Shown: piece after piece, positions 27,448 through 37,700 of the stretch
Numbering within the stretch: position 1 is the first letter of the stretch
Layout: each line of letters opens with the position of its first letter
Source of the DNA: Xanthomonas sacchari
GTDB taxonomy: Bacteria; Pseudomonadota; Gammaproteobacteria; Xanthomonadales; Xanthomonadaceae
DNA length: 64,000 nt
Direction of reading: 5' to 3'
Assembly: GCF_024266585.1 (NCBI RefSeq)
Contig: NZ_CP100647.1
Span: 1,469,001-1,533,000, forward strand
Made by a program: the position numbers and the translations under genes
Notes under the pieces: model-generated
Told to the model about the DNA's origin: nothing
The model's input: the letters and a program-made list of their open reading frames with translations, nothing else
Databases searched by the model: none

Positions 27448-28914
27448 ATGATCGAACGCCAGCGCCGCACCAAGATTCTCGCCACCCTCGGTCCGGCCAC
27501 CGACCCGCCCGGCGTGCTCGAGGATCTGTTCCGCGCCGGCGTCAACGTGGTGCGGTTGAACTTCAGCCACGGCGATCCGTCCGGCCAGGCCAAGCGCGCC
27601 GCCGAAGTGCGCGCCGCCGCGGCCCGCGTCGGCGCCGAGATCGGCATCCTCGCCGACCTGCCGGGCCCGAAGATCCGCATCGAGCGCTTCGCCCAGGGCA
27701 AGGTCTCGCTCAAGCTCGGCGATCGCTTCGACCTGATTGCCGATCCCAATGCCGCGCCGGGCGACGCCAGCCAGGTCGGGGTCAGCTACCTGGGCCTGCC
27801 GCAGGACGTGGCGCCGGGCGACGTGCTGCTGCTGGACGACGGCCTGATGCAGCTGAAGGTGGTCGAGGTGCAGGGCGAGCGCATCGTCACCAGCGTGCTC
27901 AACGACGGCGTGCTGTCCGACCGCAAGGGCCTGAACAAGCAGGGCGGCGGCCTGTCGCTGGGCGCGCTGACCGAGCGCGACAAGGAACTGATCGGCATCG
28001 TCGCCAAGATCGGCGTCGACTTCATCGCGGTGTCGTTCTGCCGCAACGCCGAGGACATGAACGAGGCGCGGCGCATCGCCCGCGCGCACGGCTGCGACGC
28101 GGCGCTGGTGTCCAAGATCGAGCGCACCGAGGCGATCGAGAACCTGAGCGAGATCGTCGAGGCCTCCGACGTGGTGATGGTCGCGCGCGGCGACCTGGGC
28201 GTGGAGATCGGCGACGCCGAGCTGCCCGGCCTGCAGAAGAAGATCATAAAGGAATCGCTGGCGCAGAACAAAGTGGTGATCACCGCCACGCAGATGCTGC
28301 AGTCGATGGTGGAAAGCCCGATCCCGACCCGCGCCGAGGTGCTGGACGTGGCCAACTCGGTGATCGACGGCACCGACGCGGTGATGCTGTCGGCCGAGAG
28401 CGCCGCCGGCGCCTATCCGATCCGCGCGGTCGAGGCGATGGCGCGCATCTGCCTGGGCGCCGAACGCCAGTTCGAGACCGAGACCGACTTCGGCATGGCC
28501 CCGCGCAACCTCGAGCGCGCCGACCAGGCCATCGCCATGGCGACGATGTTCCTGTCCCAGCACGTGGGCGTGCGCGCGATCGTGGCGATGACCGAATCCG
28601 GCGGCACCCCGCGCTACCTGTCGCGCTTCCGCGCCAAGGCGCCGATCTTCGCGGTGACCCGCCACGACGGCGCGCGCCGGCACATGGCGATGATGCGCGA
28701 CGTGTTCCCGATCAACTTCGACAGCCGCGGCCTGACCCCGCGCGAGGCCGCGCGCGGCGCGATTCGCGTGCTGGTCGAGGCCGGCCTGCTGGCGCCGGGC
28801 GACCGCGTGGTGTTCACCAGCGGCGAGCACATGGAAACCCACGGCGCGACCAATACCCTGCGCCTGCTCGAGGTCGGCCCGGATGGCCGCGCCAGCGGCC
28901 TGGGCGAACTCTGA
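27448..28914 (+). CDS. pyk: Pyruvate kinase
   Basis: A 488-residue pyruvate kinase that turns phosphoenolpyruvate and ADP into pyruvate and ATP. RRTKILATLGPATDPP, VVRLNFSHGDP, ADLPGPKIRIERF, VMVARGDLGVEIGDAELPGL, VVITATQMLQSM and SPIPTRAEVLDVANSVIDGTD cover the active site. The C-terminal domain is complete. ATG 27448 follows AAGGA. It has its own 225-base upstream region and is a separate transcription unit from pgk. Confidence 0.97.
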   Translation: MIERQRRTKILATLGPATDPPGVLEDLFRAGVNVVRLNFSHGDPSGQAKRAAEVRAAAARVGAEIGILADLPGPKIRIERFAQGKVSLKLGDRFDLIADPNAAPGDASQVGVSYLGLPQDVAPGDVLLLDDGLMQLKVVEVQGERIVTSVLNDGVLSDRKGLNKQGGGLSLGALTERDKELIGIVAKIGVDFIAVSFCRNAEDMNEARRIARAHGCDAALVSKIERTEAIENLSEIVEASDVVMVARGDLGVEIGDAELPGLQKKIIKESLAQNKVVITATQMLQSMVESPIPTRAEVLDVANSVIDGTDAVMLSAESAAGAYPIRAVEAMARICLGAERQFETETDFGMAPRNLERADQAIAMATMFLSQHVGVRAIVAMTESGGTPRYLSRFRAKAPIFAVTRHDGARRHMAMMRDVFPINFDSRGLTPREAARGAIRVLVEAGLLAPGDRVVFTSGEHMETHGATNTLRLLEVGPDGRASGLGEL

Positions 28915-29022
28915 AGGACGCACGGCGCGGCGGCTGCAGCCGCCGCGCCGTCGGCAACACCTGTTCGATCGCGCATGGGACGGCGCGGCGCCCACCCGTT
29001 CCCTGATCGTGCGACCCCCCTC

Positions 29023-30432
29023 ATGACTTCCACGCGCGCGCACGCCGAACTCGGGCTTGAACTGCCCGAGCGCCCCGGCACGCATTGCCTTGAACACCTG
29101 ATCCAGGCCTCGGCCACGCGCGAGCTGGTGGTTACCGAGGACATCCGCGACCGCCGCGGCATCCTGCTCGTCGCCAAGGGCCAGCGCATCAATGCCGGGC
29201 TGCGCGAGCGGCTGATCGCGCGGCGGCTGCTGCGTCCGCTGGAATCCTCGCTGGCGTTCTGCGAGGAACTGCGCCCGAGCGAAGTGCAACTGGCCGCGCA
29301 GCGCGAACTGGACGAACACCCGCACCTGCGGCAGCTGCTGGGCGACGAACTGCCGCCGGTGATGGCTGCGCTGGCCCGCGCCCGCACGCTGGGAGCGCCG
29401 GGCACCTTGCTGACCACCCTCGGCCAGACCCGGCCGGTCGCGTTCTCGCATGCGGTGCGGGTGGCGATGCTGGTGGCGTGGCTGGCGGCGCTGCTGTCGC
29501 GGTCGGACGCGGCGATGCGCGAGGCCGCGGAAGTCGGCTTGCTGCACGATCTCGGCGAGATGTACGTGGATCCGGCGGTGCTGGAGATTCCGGAGGCGCA
29601 GCAGGACTTCGCGCAGTGGCGCATGCGCTGCGTGCATCCGGTGATCAGCGCCGCGCTGCTGGGCGAATCCGGCGTGTACTCGGCGCAGCAGGCCGCCGCC
29701 GCACGCGAGCACCACGAACGCATCGACGGCTCCGGCTATCCGGTCGGCGCGTCGGTCCTGTCGCCCTTGGGGCGGCTGATCTCCTGCGCCGAAGCGATGG
29801 ACGGGTTGTTCGAGCGCGAGCGCGGCCATGCGCAGGCGCTGGCGCGGATGCGCATCGCGCTGCGCGTGGTGCCCGGGCAGTTCCCGCGCGACGTGGTCGA
29901 CCTGATGACCGAGCGCCTGCGCGACTGCGCGCTGGAACAGGCGCCGGCGCACGATCCGCAGCACCTGCGCGAAGTGGTGGCGGCCTTGCTCGACGGCCTG
30001 GAGCGGGCGCGCGACGAAGCCTTGCGCCTGCAGCGCGACGGCGACCTGCGCGAGGACGAGCGCGCGGCCCTGCAGCATCTGTTGCTGCTGATCGTGGGCT
30101 ACATCATGGCCATCCACGATTCCGGCGCCGGCAAGATGGTCGAGCAATTGCCGTGGCTGATCGCCGCGCCGGAAGCGGCCGAGGAGGTCGATCGCATCTG
30201 CTGCGAGCTGCGCTGGCAGTTGCCGGGGTTGCGCCACCACGCCGCGTTGCTCGCGCATCGCCGCGCGCGCAGCGCCGAGGACTGGCGGTCCTTGCTCGAC
30301 GCGCTCGACATCGCCCTGCCGGCGGCGCCGGGCGCGCCGGCGCAGGCACCGGCGGCGGACGCTGCGCCGCTGCAGACGGCGCAGGTCGACGCGCCGGCGC
30401 AGTGTGACGCAGTGACGGAGACGCTTGGCTGA
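29023..30432 (+). CDS. HD-GYP domain protein, probable c-di-GMP phosphodiesterase
   Basis: A 469-residue cytosolic protein. The N-terminal 130 residues are unassigned (LVVTEDIRDRRGILLVAKGQ resembles a small beta domain found before HD-GYP modules). The HD-GYP core runs from about residue 135 to 300: SHAVRVAMLVAWLA, HD at 175-176 in GLLHDLGEMYVDP, CVHPVISAALL, and HHER-IDGSGYPVG at 230-240. The GYP signature is intact; the usual Lys after HDIGK is Glu here. Such enzymes cleave cyclic di-GMP and control biofilm and virulence in Xanthomonas. The gene lies alone between pyk and fba. Confidence 0.88.
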   Translation: MTSTRAHAELGLELPERPGTHCLEHLIQASATRELVVTEDIRDRRGILLVAKGQRINAGLRERLIARRLLRPLESSLAFCEELRPSEVQLAAQRELDEHPHLRQLLGDELPPVMAALARARTLGAPGTLLTTLGQTRPVAFSHAVRVAMLVAWLAALLSRSDAAMREAAEVGLLHDLGEMYVDPAVLEIPEAQQDFAQWRMRCVHPVISAALLGESGVYSAQQAAAAREHHERIDGSGYPVGASVLSPLGRLISCAEAMDGLFERERGHAQALARMRIALRVVPGQFPRDVVDLMTERLRDCALEQAPAHDPQHLREVVAALLDGLERARDEALRLQRDGDLREDERAALQHLLLLIVGYIMAIHDSGAGKMVEQLPWLIAAPEAAEEVDRICCELRWQLPGLRHHAALLAHRRARSAEDWRSLLDALDIALPAAPGAPAQAPAADAAPLQTAQVDAPAQCDAVTETLG

Positions 30433-30541
30433 GGTGTGCGCGGTCTACGCCTGTAACCGCTTGCAAGACCCGTGGTAACGGAATGCATGCAGGTCGGCCC
30501 GGTATACTGGGCGTTCCCCCGCTGCAGCCATCAGGAACCGT

Positions 30542-31546
30542 ATGAGCATCGAACAGCTTGCCGAAACCGCACAGGCAATGGTCGCCCCGGGCAAGGGCAT
30601 CATCGCGATCGACGAATCCACCAGCACGATCGCCAAGCGCTTCGCCGGCGTGGGCATCGAGAATGTCGAAGAGAACCGCCGTGCCTACCGCGAGCTGCTG
30701 CTGACCACGCCGAAGCTGAGCGACCACATCTCCGGCGCGATCCTGTACGACGAGACCATCCGCCAGAAGACCAAGGACGGCGTGCCGTTCGCCAAGTACA
30801 TGGCCGAGCACGGCATCATCCCCGGCATCAAGGTCGACAAGGGCACGCATCCGCTGGCCGGCATGCCGGGCGAGCTGATCACCGAGGGCCTGGACGGCCT
30901 GCGCGCGCGCCTGGAGGAGTATTACAAGCTCGGCGCGCGCTTCGCCAAGTGGCGCGCGGTCATCACCATCGGCGAGGACATCCCGTCCGGCGTGTGCATC
31001 GAGACCAACGCGCATGCGCTGGCCCGCTACGCCGCGCTGTGCCAGGAACAGGGCCTGGTGCCGATGGTTGAGCCGGAAGTGCTGATGGACGGCGACCACG
31101 ACATCGAGACCTGCTACGAGGTCACCGAAGCCACGCTGCGTTCGCTGTTCGGCGCGCTGTACGAGCAGAACGTGGTCCTGGAAGGCACCATCCTCAAGGC
31201 CTCGATGGTCATCGCCGGCAAGGACTGCGACGAGCAGGCCAGCGTCGAGGAAGTGGCCGAGTCCACCGTGATGTGCCTCAAGAGCACCGTGCCGGCGATC
31301 CTGCCGGGCATCGTGTTCCTGTCCGGCGGCCAGACCGACGAGCAGTCCACCGCGCACCTCAACGCGATGAACCAGCTCGGCAACCTGCCGTGGCCGCTGA
31401 GCTTCTCCTACGGCCGCGCCATGCAGCAGGCCGCACTGAAGCTGTGGGCGCAGGACATGAAGGGCAATTTCGCCAAGGCGCAGCAGGTGGTGTACGAGCG
31501 CGCCAAGGAAAACGGCCTGGCCGCGCTGGGCAAGTGGCAGGGCTGA
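30542..31546 (+). CDS. fba: Class I fructose-bisphosphate aldolase
   Basis: A 334-residue class I aldolase of the animal/plant-like type. AIDESTSTIAKRFA, LYDETIRQK, FAKWRAVITIG, VEPEVLMDGDH and the Schiff-base lysine Lys219 in LEGTILKASMVIAG are present, and IVFLSGGQTDEQSTAHLNAM follows. It interconverts fructose 1,6-bisphosphate with the two triose phosphates and needs no metal. A terminator follows. TATACT at 30503-30508 may be its -10 box, but I see no good -35. Confidence 0.97.
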   Translation: MSIEQLAETAQAMVAPGKGIIAIDESTSTIAKRFAGVGIENVEENRRAYRELLLTTPKLSDHISGAILYDETIRQKTKDGVPFAKYMAEHGIIPGIKVDKGTHPLAGMPGELITEGLDGLRARLEEYYKLGARFAKWRAVITIGEDIPSGVCIETNAHALARYAALCQEQGLVPMVEPEVLMDGDHDIETCYEVTEATLRSLFGALYEQNVVLEGTILKASMVIAGKDCDEQASVEEVAESTVMCLKSTVPAILPGIVFLSGGQTDEQSTAHLNAMNQLGNLPWPLSFSYGRAMQQAALKLWAQDMKGNFAKAQQVVYERAKENGLAALGKWQG

Positions 31547-31578
31547 GCGCTCCCGACACCGCCGATGAGCAACGAAGA

Positions 31579-31601
31579 ACGCCGGCATCGCCGGCGTTTT
31601 T
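31579..31601 (+). terminator. Intrinsic terminator after fba
   Basis: ACGCCGGC / GCCGGCGT form an 8-bp stem with a 3-base loop followed by a T-run (GTTTTTCG). It is positioned 32 bases after the fba stop. Confidence 0.9.
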
Positions 31602-31703
31602 CGTTTGTGGTGCGGCGTCTTGCCAGAGCCCTGGAGGCACGCCCGCAGCGATGGCCAAGGCACTGGGCAAGCGGGGGGCGAGATCGGCAACGACGCGTCG
31701 TGC

Positions 31704-32387
31704 TCAGGGCGCCAGCGCGGCGGGCGCGTGGAAGCGATAGCCGCTGTTGCGCAGGGTCTTGACCGGTAGCGGGCGTCCGCTGATCTCTTCCACGCGGCGC
31801 CGCAGCCGGTACATCTGCGTGTCCAGCCGGCGCCGGTCGTACTCGAGGAAGTTCACCCCCAGGGCCTCGGCGATCTCGCGGTGGCCCACGCTCTCGCCGG
31901 CCTGGCGCATCAGGCAGGCCAGCACCAGCAGATCCTGGTGCGAGAGCGGCACCGGCGGCGCGTTGGGAACGTTCAGGCGTGCGGCGGCCAGTTCCAGGAC
32001 CCAGCGCGCGGCCGGCGGCGGCAGCGCCAAACGGCGGCCGAGCGCGGCCAGGGTCGCGGCCAGTTCGTCCAGGTCGATGCCCTTGCCCAGGTAGTGGTCC
32101 GCGCCGACTTCCAGGCCGCCGATGCGGTCGCTGGCGGTATTGCGCGCGCTGAACACCACGATGCCCAGGCGATGGCCGGCGCGTCGCAGGTCGCGGACCA
32201 GGTCCAGACCGCTGCCGTCGGGAAGGCCCACGTCGATCACGGCCATGGCGTGGCGCGCCGGGTCGAACCGCGCCCGGAAGCCCGCGATGCTGTCCACGCA
32301 GACGGCGACGTAACCCAGATCCTGCAGGAATTCGCCGAGTTCCTCGCGCAGCACCGGTTCGTCCTCGAGCAGGATCACCTCGGACAT
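31704..32387 (-). CDS. OmpR-family response regulator
   Basis: A 227-residue two-component regulator. The receiver domain has the acidic pocket LLEDE, phospho-acceptor Asp52 in AVIDVGLPDGSG, VVFSARN and the conserved lysine in HYLGKGID. The C-terminal winged helix (LSHQDLLVLACLMRQAGESV, DRRRLDTQMYRLRRRVEE, VKTLRNSGYRF) is OmpR-like. ATG 32387 is used; the longer frame to 32438 would run into the promoter shared with the divergent kinase. It is predicted to be phosphorylated by that kinase, 67 bases away. Confidence 0.92.
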   Translation of the reverse strand: MSEVILLEDEPVLREELGEFLQDLGYVAVCVDSIAGFRARFDPARHAMAVIDVGLPDGSGLDLVRDLRRAGHRLGIVVFSARNTASDRIGGLEVGADHYLGKGIDLDELAATLAALGRRLALPPPAARWVLELAAARLNVPNAPPVPLSHQDLLVLACLMRQAGESVGHREIAEALGVNFLEYDRRRLDTQMYRLRRRVEEISGRPLPVKTLRNSGYRFHAPAALAP

Positions 32388-32454
32388 CGCGGCGCATCCT
32401 CGCGTCGTGCGGTTTGCTGTAACGTCATCGGCTGGCAACGGTGCGGTATGGCGA

Positions 32455-34527
32455 ATGATGGCGCAATGGTGGCGCTGGCTGGTGGGCGCATGGCTGGTGG
32501 CGGCGCTTGGCGTGGGCCTGGCCGCCGCCGCGGCGGAATCCCCGGCCGCGGCGCTGCCGTTGAGCGCCGCGCATCACGATGCGAGCGGGTACCTGCAGCG
32601 CCTGGACGATCCGCACGGCCGACTGGATGCCGCGCAGGTCGCCGCCGCGGCCGGCTGGACCCGGCTGCCCGCCGGCGTCAACGCGGGATTCGCCGACGGT
32701 CCCGTATGGCTGCGCCTGCCTGTTCATGTCGAAAGTGTACCGCCCGGTGGCTGGATGTTGCGATTGAGCAACGCCTTGCTCGACGACGTGCAGGCCTACG
32801 TGCGCCCCGACGGCGGTGCCTGGCGCGCGCTGGGACACAGCGGCGAACGCGTTCCGCGGCGCGACTGGCCGGTGGACTACCGCAGTCCGGTCTTCCAGTT
32901 CGCGCCCGCGCATCCGGGCGACTACGAGGTGCTGATCCGGTTGCGCAGCAAGAACGCGCTGGTCACTCGCGTGGACGTCTGGCAACGGCTGCCGTTCGAC
33001 AATCAGTCGCGGCGGGAGGGCCTGCAGTTCGGCCTGTATTTCGGCTTCTATCTGCTGCTGCTGTGCCTGCACGTGGTGTTCTGGCTGGCCACGCGCGCGC
33101 GCATGAGCGGCCTGTTCGTGGCCTATCTCGGCGGCTGCGTGTTCAACGAAGCGATGTCGATCGGCCTGGTGCAGCAGGTCACCGGCATGCCGATGGCCTG
33201 GAGCGACAGTCTGCTGGGCATCAGCATCGCCTGCAGTCTGCCGGTGGGGTTCCAGGTCGCCAGCCGGCAGTTGAACCTGCGCGCCTTTTATCCGCGTCTG
33301 GTGCGTTGGGGCACGCGGCTGCTGTGGTCGGTCGCGCTCGCTTGCGCCGTGTTCGTACTCGCCGGCCACTATGCCTGGGGCATGCAGCCGGTGCAGTCGC
33401 TGGGCCTGCTGGAGATCCTGCTGCTGGCGGGACTGGGGCTGCGCCTGCTGTGGCGCCGCTATCGGCCGGCGCGGTTCTTCGTGCTCGCGTTCTTTCCGTT
33501 CTATTTCGGCGTGATGCTGGGATTCCTGCGCAACCTCGGCTTCGTCCCGGTCAATGCGTGGACCCAGTACGTCACCACGTTCGGCACCATGCTGCACATG
33601 ATGCTGCTGAGCGTCTTCCTCATCGGCCGGTACGAGCGGCAGCGCCGCCAGCGCGAACGGCGGCACGCCGCTGCCGCGGTGGAACTGGCGCGCAGGCATG
33701 GCCTGGCGCTGGAGCGCGAGGTGGCGCTGCGCACGGCAGAGCTGCGCAACGAAATCGCCAGGCGGCAGGCGCTGGAAAACGACCTGCGCGCTTCGCTGCA
33801 GACCGAGCGCAAGGTCAGGCAGGAACAACGCGATTTCGTGGCGATGGTGTCGCACGAGTTCCGTACGCCATTGGCCGTGATCATGGCTTCGGCGCAACAG
33901 CTGGCGCGCAAGCTGGACGCGCCGCCGGAACGCAATCGCGTGCGCTGCGGCAACATCCGCGACGCGGCGCAGCGGCTGCTGGCGTTGGTGGACGAGTATC
34001 TCGCCGACGACCGCATGGGCGAGGCGGCCTCGGAACTGCGATTGCAGCCGTGTGCCCTGCGCGTGCTGCTTGACGACCTGTGCCGGGACTTCCCGCCGCA
34101 GCGCGTGGTTTGCGAGAGTTTCGTCGACGACGACGGCCTGCTCACCGACATCGGCCTGTTGCGCGTGGCCGTGCGCAACCTGCTCGCCAATGCCGACCGC
34201 CATTGCCCGGCGGACATGTCGATCCGCGTGCGCGTGCGCGGCAGCGCCGAAGGCCTGCGCCTGGAGGTCGCCAATCCGGGCGAACGCATCGCGCCGGCCG
34301 AGCGCGAACGCCTGTTCCAGAAGTACTACCGTGGCGAGAACGCGCGGCATGCGCCGGGCGCGGGGCTGGGCCTGTATCTGGTCCGGCGGATCGCCGAGCG
34401 TCTCGGTGGCTGGGTGGGGCTGGCCAGGCAGGCGCCGGACGAATCGGTCTGCTTCGTGTTGCTGCTGCCGCGGCACCCGGATGGACAGCGCGCGTTGTCG
34501 CGCCGGCCGCCGCCAGCGGATGCCTGA
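32455..34527 (+). CDS. 7TM-DISM sensor histidine kinase
   Basis: A 690-residue membrane kinase. A signal sequence (WWRWLVGAWLVAALGVGLAA) is followed by a periplasmic 7TMR-DISM extracellular domain to about residue 170 (DGPVWLRLPVHVES, LSNALLDDVQAYVR). Seven membrane helices lie at about 185-390 (GLYFGFYLLLLCLHVVFWLA and others), then a coiled coil, HisKA with His467 in VSHEFRTPLAVI, and a HATPase domain (LRVAVRNLLANADRH, GAGLGLYLVRRIAERLGG). DISM domains are thought to bind carbohydrates or similar ligands. ATG 32455 is preferred over GTG 32407. It is divergent from its presumed regulator. Confidence 0.92.
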   Translation: MMAQWWRWLVGAWLVAALGVGLAAAAAESPAAALPLSAAHHDASGYLQRLDDPHGRLDAAQVAAAAGWTRLPAGVNAGFADGPVWLRLPVHVESVPPGGWMLRLSNALLDDVQAYVRPDGGAWRALGHSGERVPRRDWPVDYRSPVFQFAPAHPGDYEVLIRLRSKNALVTRVDVWQRLPFDNQSRREGLQFGLYFGFYLLLLCLHVVFWLATRARMSGLFVAYLGGCVFNEAMSIGLVQQVTGMPMAWSDSLLGISIACSLPVGFQVASRQLNLRAFYPRLVRWGTRLLWSVALACAVFVLAGHYAWGMQPVQSLGLLEILLLAGLGLRLLWRRYRPARFFVLAFFPFYFGVMLGFLRNLGFVPVNAWTQYVTTFGTMLHMMLLSVFLIGRYERQRRQRERRHAAAAVELARRHGLALEREVALRTAELRNEIARRQALENDLRASLQTERKVRQEQRDFVAMVSHEFRTPLAVIMASAQQLARKLDAPPERNRVRCGNIRDAAQRLLALVDEYLADDRMGEAASELRLQPCALRVLLDDLCRDFPPQRVVCESFVDDDGLLTDIGLLRVAVRNLLANADRHCPADMSIRVRVRGSAEGLRLEVANPGERIAPAERERLFQKYYRGENARHAPGAGLGLYLVRRIAERLGGWVGLARQAPDESVCFVLLLPRHPDGQRALSRRPPPADA

Positions 34528-34666
34528 GCGTGTGCGGCCGTGTGCATCGACGCGCGGCCTGCGTCGTCGGCGAAAGCGACCGGGCGCGGCTGCGCCCGAT
34601 CGCGGGTTCGTGGATGAGCGATGCGGCCTCGGCTTGCCGGCGAAGGCCGCGATGAAGCGGCGCCGT

Positions 34667-34701
34667 GACCTGACGACACCGTGCGGCGGTGTCGTCAGGT
34701 C
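34667..34701. terminator. Long perfect hairpin between convergent genes
   Basis: GACCTGACGACACC and its exact inverse GGTGTCGTCAGGTC flank a 7-base loop, giving a 14-bp perfect stem. It lies 9 bases beyond the adhesin stop and 140 bases after the kinase stop. There is no T-tract, so it is a likely transcript end or barrier for both strands but not a standard intrinsic terminator. Confidence 0.55.
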
Positions 34702-34709
34702 GTCCCCGG

Positions 34710-37700
34710 TTATTGCCGGATGATGCAGCTGTCCGCCGATCCGTTGGACGCGCCGCTCGGGTTGCAGGCGACCGCCGGGGCGCGGATGCCGCCGTCGACG
34801 ACCAGGATCGCGTCGGTGGCGGCCGTCACGGTCCCGCTGCTGCCGGCGTGTGCCGCGGCGGCCAGTTCCCTGGCCGTTTCGTCGGCCTTTTGCGGGCTCG
34901 TCTCGGTCGTGCTGCCGGTATCGCTGGTCACGGTGGCGGCGGCGACGACCGAGCTGTTGATCGCCTGCACGGTCGTGGTCGGCAACTGGACACCGTCACT
35001 GGCGACCACGTTCAACAGACCATCGACGTAGGTGATGGCGTAGTTGGACAGCCCCGCGCCGGTGGCGCCGGACGCGGTGATGGCGTAGTTGCCGACCGCG
35101 GCGCCGGCGCCGGCGCCTTCGCTGCCCAGGGCGACGCCGGAGACGGTGTCGTTATTGAGCAGGCCGGAGACACGGTAGCCGGTCAGCGTGGCGGTGCTGC
35201 CCACGGTCTTGCTGGCGTCGCTGGCGACGATGCGCAGGCTGGCCGGATCGACGCGCAGGCTGCCATCGACGTAGCCGACGACGTAGTTGGACAGCCCTGC
35301 GCCGCTGGCGCCGGAGGCGGTGATGGCATAGGTGCCGACCGCGGCGCCGGCGCCGGCCCCTGCGCTGCCCAGGGCCACGCTGGAGACGGTATCGCCGTTG
35401 AGCAGGCCGGAGACGCTGTAGCCGCTGAGGGGGGCGGTGCTGCCGTAGGTCTTGCTGGCATCGGTGGCGACGATGCGCAGGCTGGCCGGATCGACGCGCA
35501 GGCTGCCATCGACGTAGCCGACGACGTAGTTGGACAGCCCTGCGCCGCTGGCGCCGGAGGCGGTGATGGCATAGGTGCCGACCGCGGCGCCGGCGCCGGC
35601 ACCGGCGCTGCCCAGGGCCACGCTGGAGACGGTGTCGCCGTTGAGCAGGCCGGAGACGCTGTAGCCGCTGAGCAGGGCGGTGCTGCCGTAGGTCTTGGTG
35701 GCATCGGTGGCGACGATGCGCAGGGTGGCCGGATCGACGCGCAGGCTGCCATCGACGTAGCTGACGACGTAGTTGGACAGCCCTGTGCCAGCGGCGCCGG
35801 AGGCGGTGATGGCGTAGCTGCCGACCGCGGCGCCGGCACCGGCGCCGGCGCTGCCCAGGGCCACGCTGGAGACGGTGTCGCCGTTGAGCAGGCCGGAGAC
35901 GCTGTAGCCGCTGAGGTTGGCCGTGCCGCCGTAGGTCTTGGAGCCCGAGGTCGCCGTCACCGTCAGCGCCGCCGGGGTGATGGCGATGCCGCCGGAGACC
36001 ACGTAGGCGATGTCGTAGCCCTGTTGCGACGAGAACAGGCCGCCGAGTTGCAGCGTGCCGTTGCCGGTGGTGTAGCTGCCGGCGCCAGTGCCGGCGGTCG
36101 CGTAGTGCAGCGACGAGCCGAACAGCAGGTTGGGATCGAAAGCGCCGCCGACCGTGTAGGACGCGAGCGTGCCGTTGGCGCCGCTGCCGTCGTAGACCTT
36201 GTCGAGGCCGGAGAGGCTGGTGCTGACCGTGAGCGGGGTCAGGAAGCTGCGCAGCAGCGGCGTACCCATGTGTTCGTATAGCCGCCAGGTCAGGCCGGTG
36301 CCGCCGCGGTCGTCGATCGCCCAGCCGGCGTCGGTGAAGGTGGAGAGCGTGTTCAGCGCGCTCCACGACCGGCCGCCGCTGATCGCGTCGATGGTGCCGC
36401 CACTGTTGCCTACGGTGTTCAGGCCCACGTTCCGCGGATTGCCGCCGATGTCGGTGGCGAAGAAACTGGCGACGATGCTGCCGTTGGAATTGGAGCCGAC
36501 CAGGCCGCCGACCGCGCCGCTGCCGGAGACGTTGCCGGTGGCATAGGAGTTGCGCACGGTGTTGTTGTAGTTGACGCCGACCAGTCCGCCGACATAGGCC
36601 GTGCCGGTGGCATTGCCATTGGCGTACGTGTTGGCGATGGTCCCGTCGTCGTTGTAGCCGGCCAGCCCGGCGACATACATGCCGCCGGAGACGTTGCCGG
36701 TGGCGTAGGCGTTGCCGATGCTGCCGCCGTCGTTGTAGCCCACCAGTCCGCCGAGATAGTCGGTTCCGGACACGGTGCCGGTGGCGTAGGACGCGCCCAC
36801 GCTGCCGGTGTTGCTGTAGCCGACCAGTCCGCCGGCAAAGCGGCCGCCGGAGACGTTGCCGGTGGCGTGGGCCGACGCGATGCTGCCATGGTCCATCGTG
36901 CCCACCAGCCCGCCGAGTTCGGACGAGGTGCCGTTCGCCGCACCGTTCACCGCGCCGGTCGCGTACGCCGTGTCGATCGCGGCGGAACTGCGTCCGACCA
37001 ATCCGCCGACGCTCCGGGTTCCCGACACGTTGCCGCTGGCATACGCGTTCTGGATGGTGCCGGCGCCGGCCATGCCGACCAGGCCGCCGGCGCTGGAGGT
37101 GGTCGCGGTGACGTTACCGGTGGCGTGGACGTTCTGCAGGGTGCTCTGGATGGCATTGCCGATCAGTCCGCCCACGTTGTTGCCGGTGGTCGTGCTGGTG
37201 CTGCTGACGTTGCCGGTGGCGAAGGCGTCGGTGTAGGTGCCCTGGTAGTCGTTGCCGACCAGGCCGCCGGCGCTGCTGCCGCCGGACACCGTGCTCGACG
37301 AGGACGAGGCGCTGATCGTGCCGTTGGTGTTGCTGCCGATCAGCCCGCCGACATAGTTGCCGCTGTAGGGGCCGCCGCTGCCGATCACGCTGCCGCTGGT
37401 TTGCACGCCGCTGATCGTCCCGGCGTTGTTGTAGCCGGCGAGGCCGCCGACGAAGTTGCCGGAGCCGCTCATGTTGCCGTTGACGCGGATGCCGCTGAGG
37501 GTGCCGGCATTGAAGCCGGCGATGCCGCCCACGTAGGCGGTGCCCGTGACGGTGGCGCCGGTCAGCGCCAGGTTGCCGATCTGGCTGGTGAGGCCGGTGT
37601 TTCCGAACAGGCCGACATAGGACGCGCTGCCGCGTGCGATGGTCAGCCCGGCGATCGTGTGGTTTGCGCCGTTGAGGCTGCCGGTGAAGGCATTGTTGCT

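Noticed and set aside
27415-30258. A 947-codon minus-strand frame spanning pyk and the HD-GYP gene
   Set aside because: It is antisense to two clearly real genes, rich in His/Arg/Gln/Ala, with no domain.
30503-30508. TATACT as a confident fba promoter
   Set aside because: No acceptable -35 sequence lies 16-18 bases upstream, so I mention it only within the gene entry.
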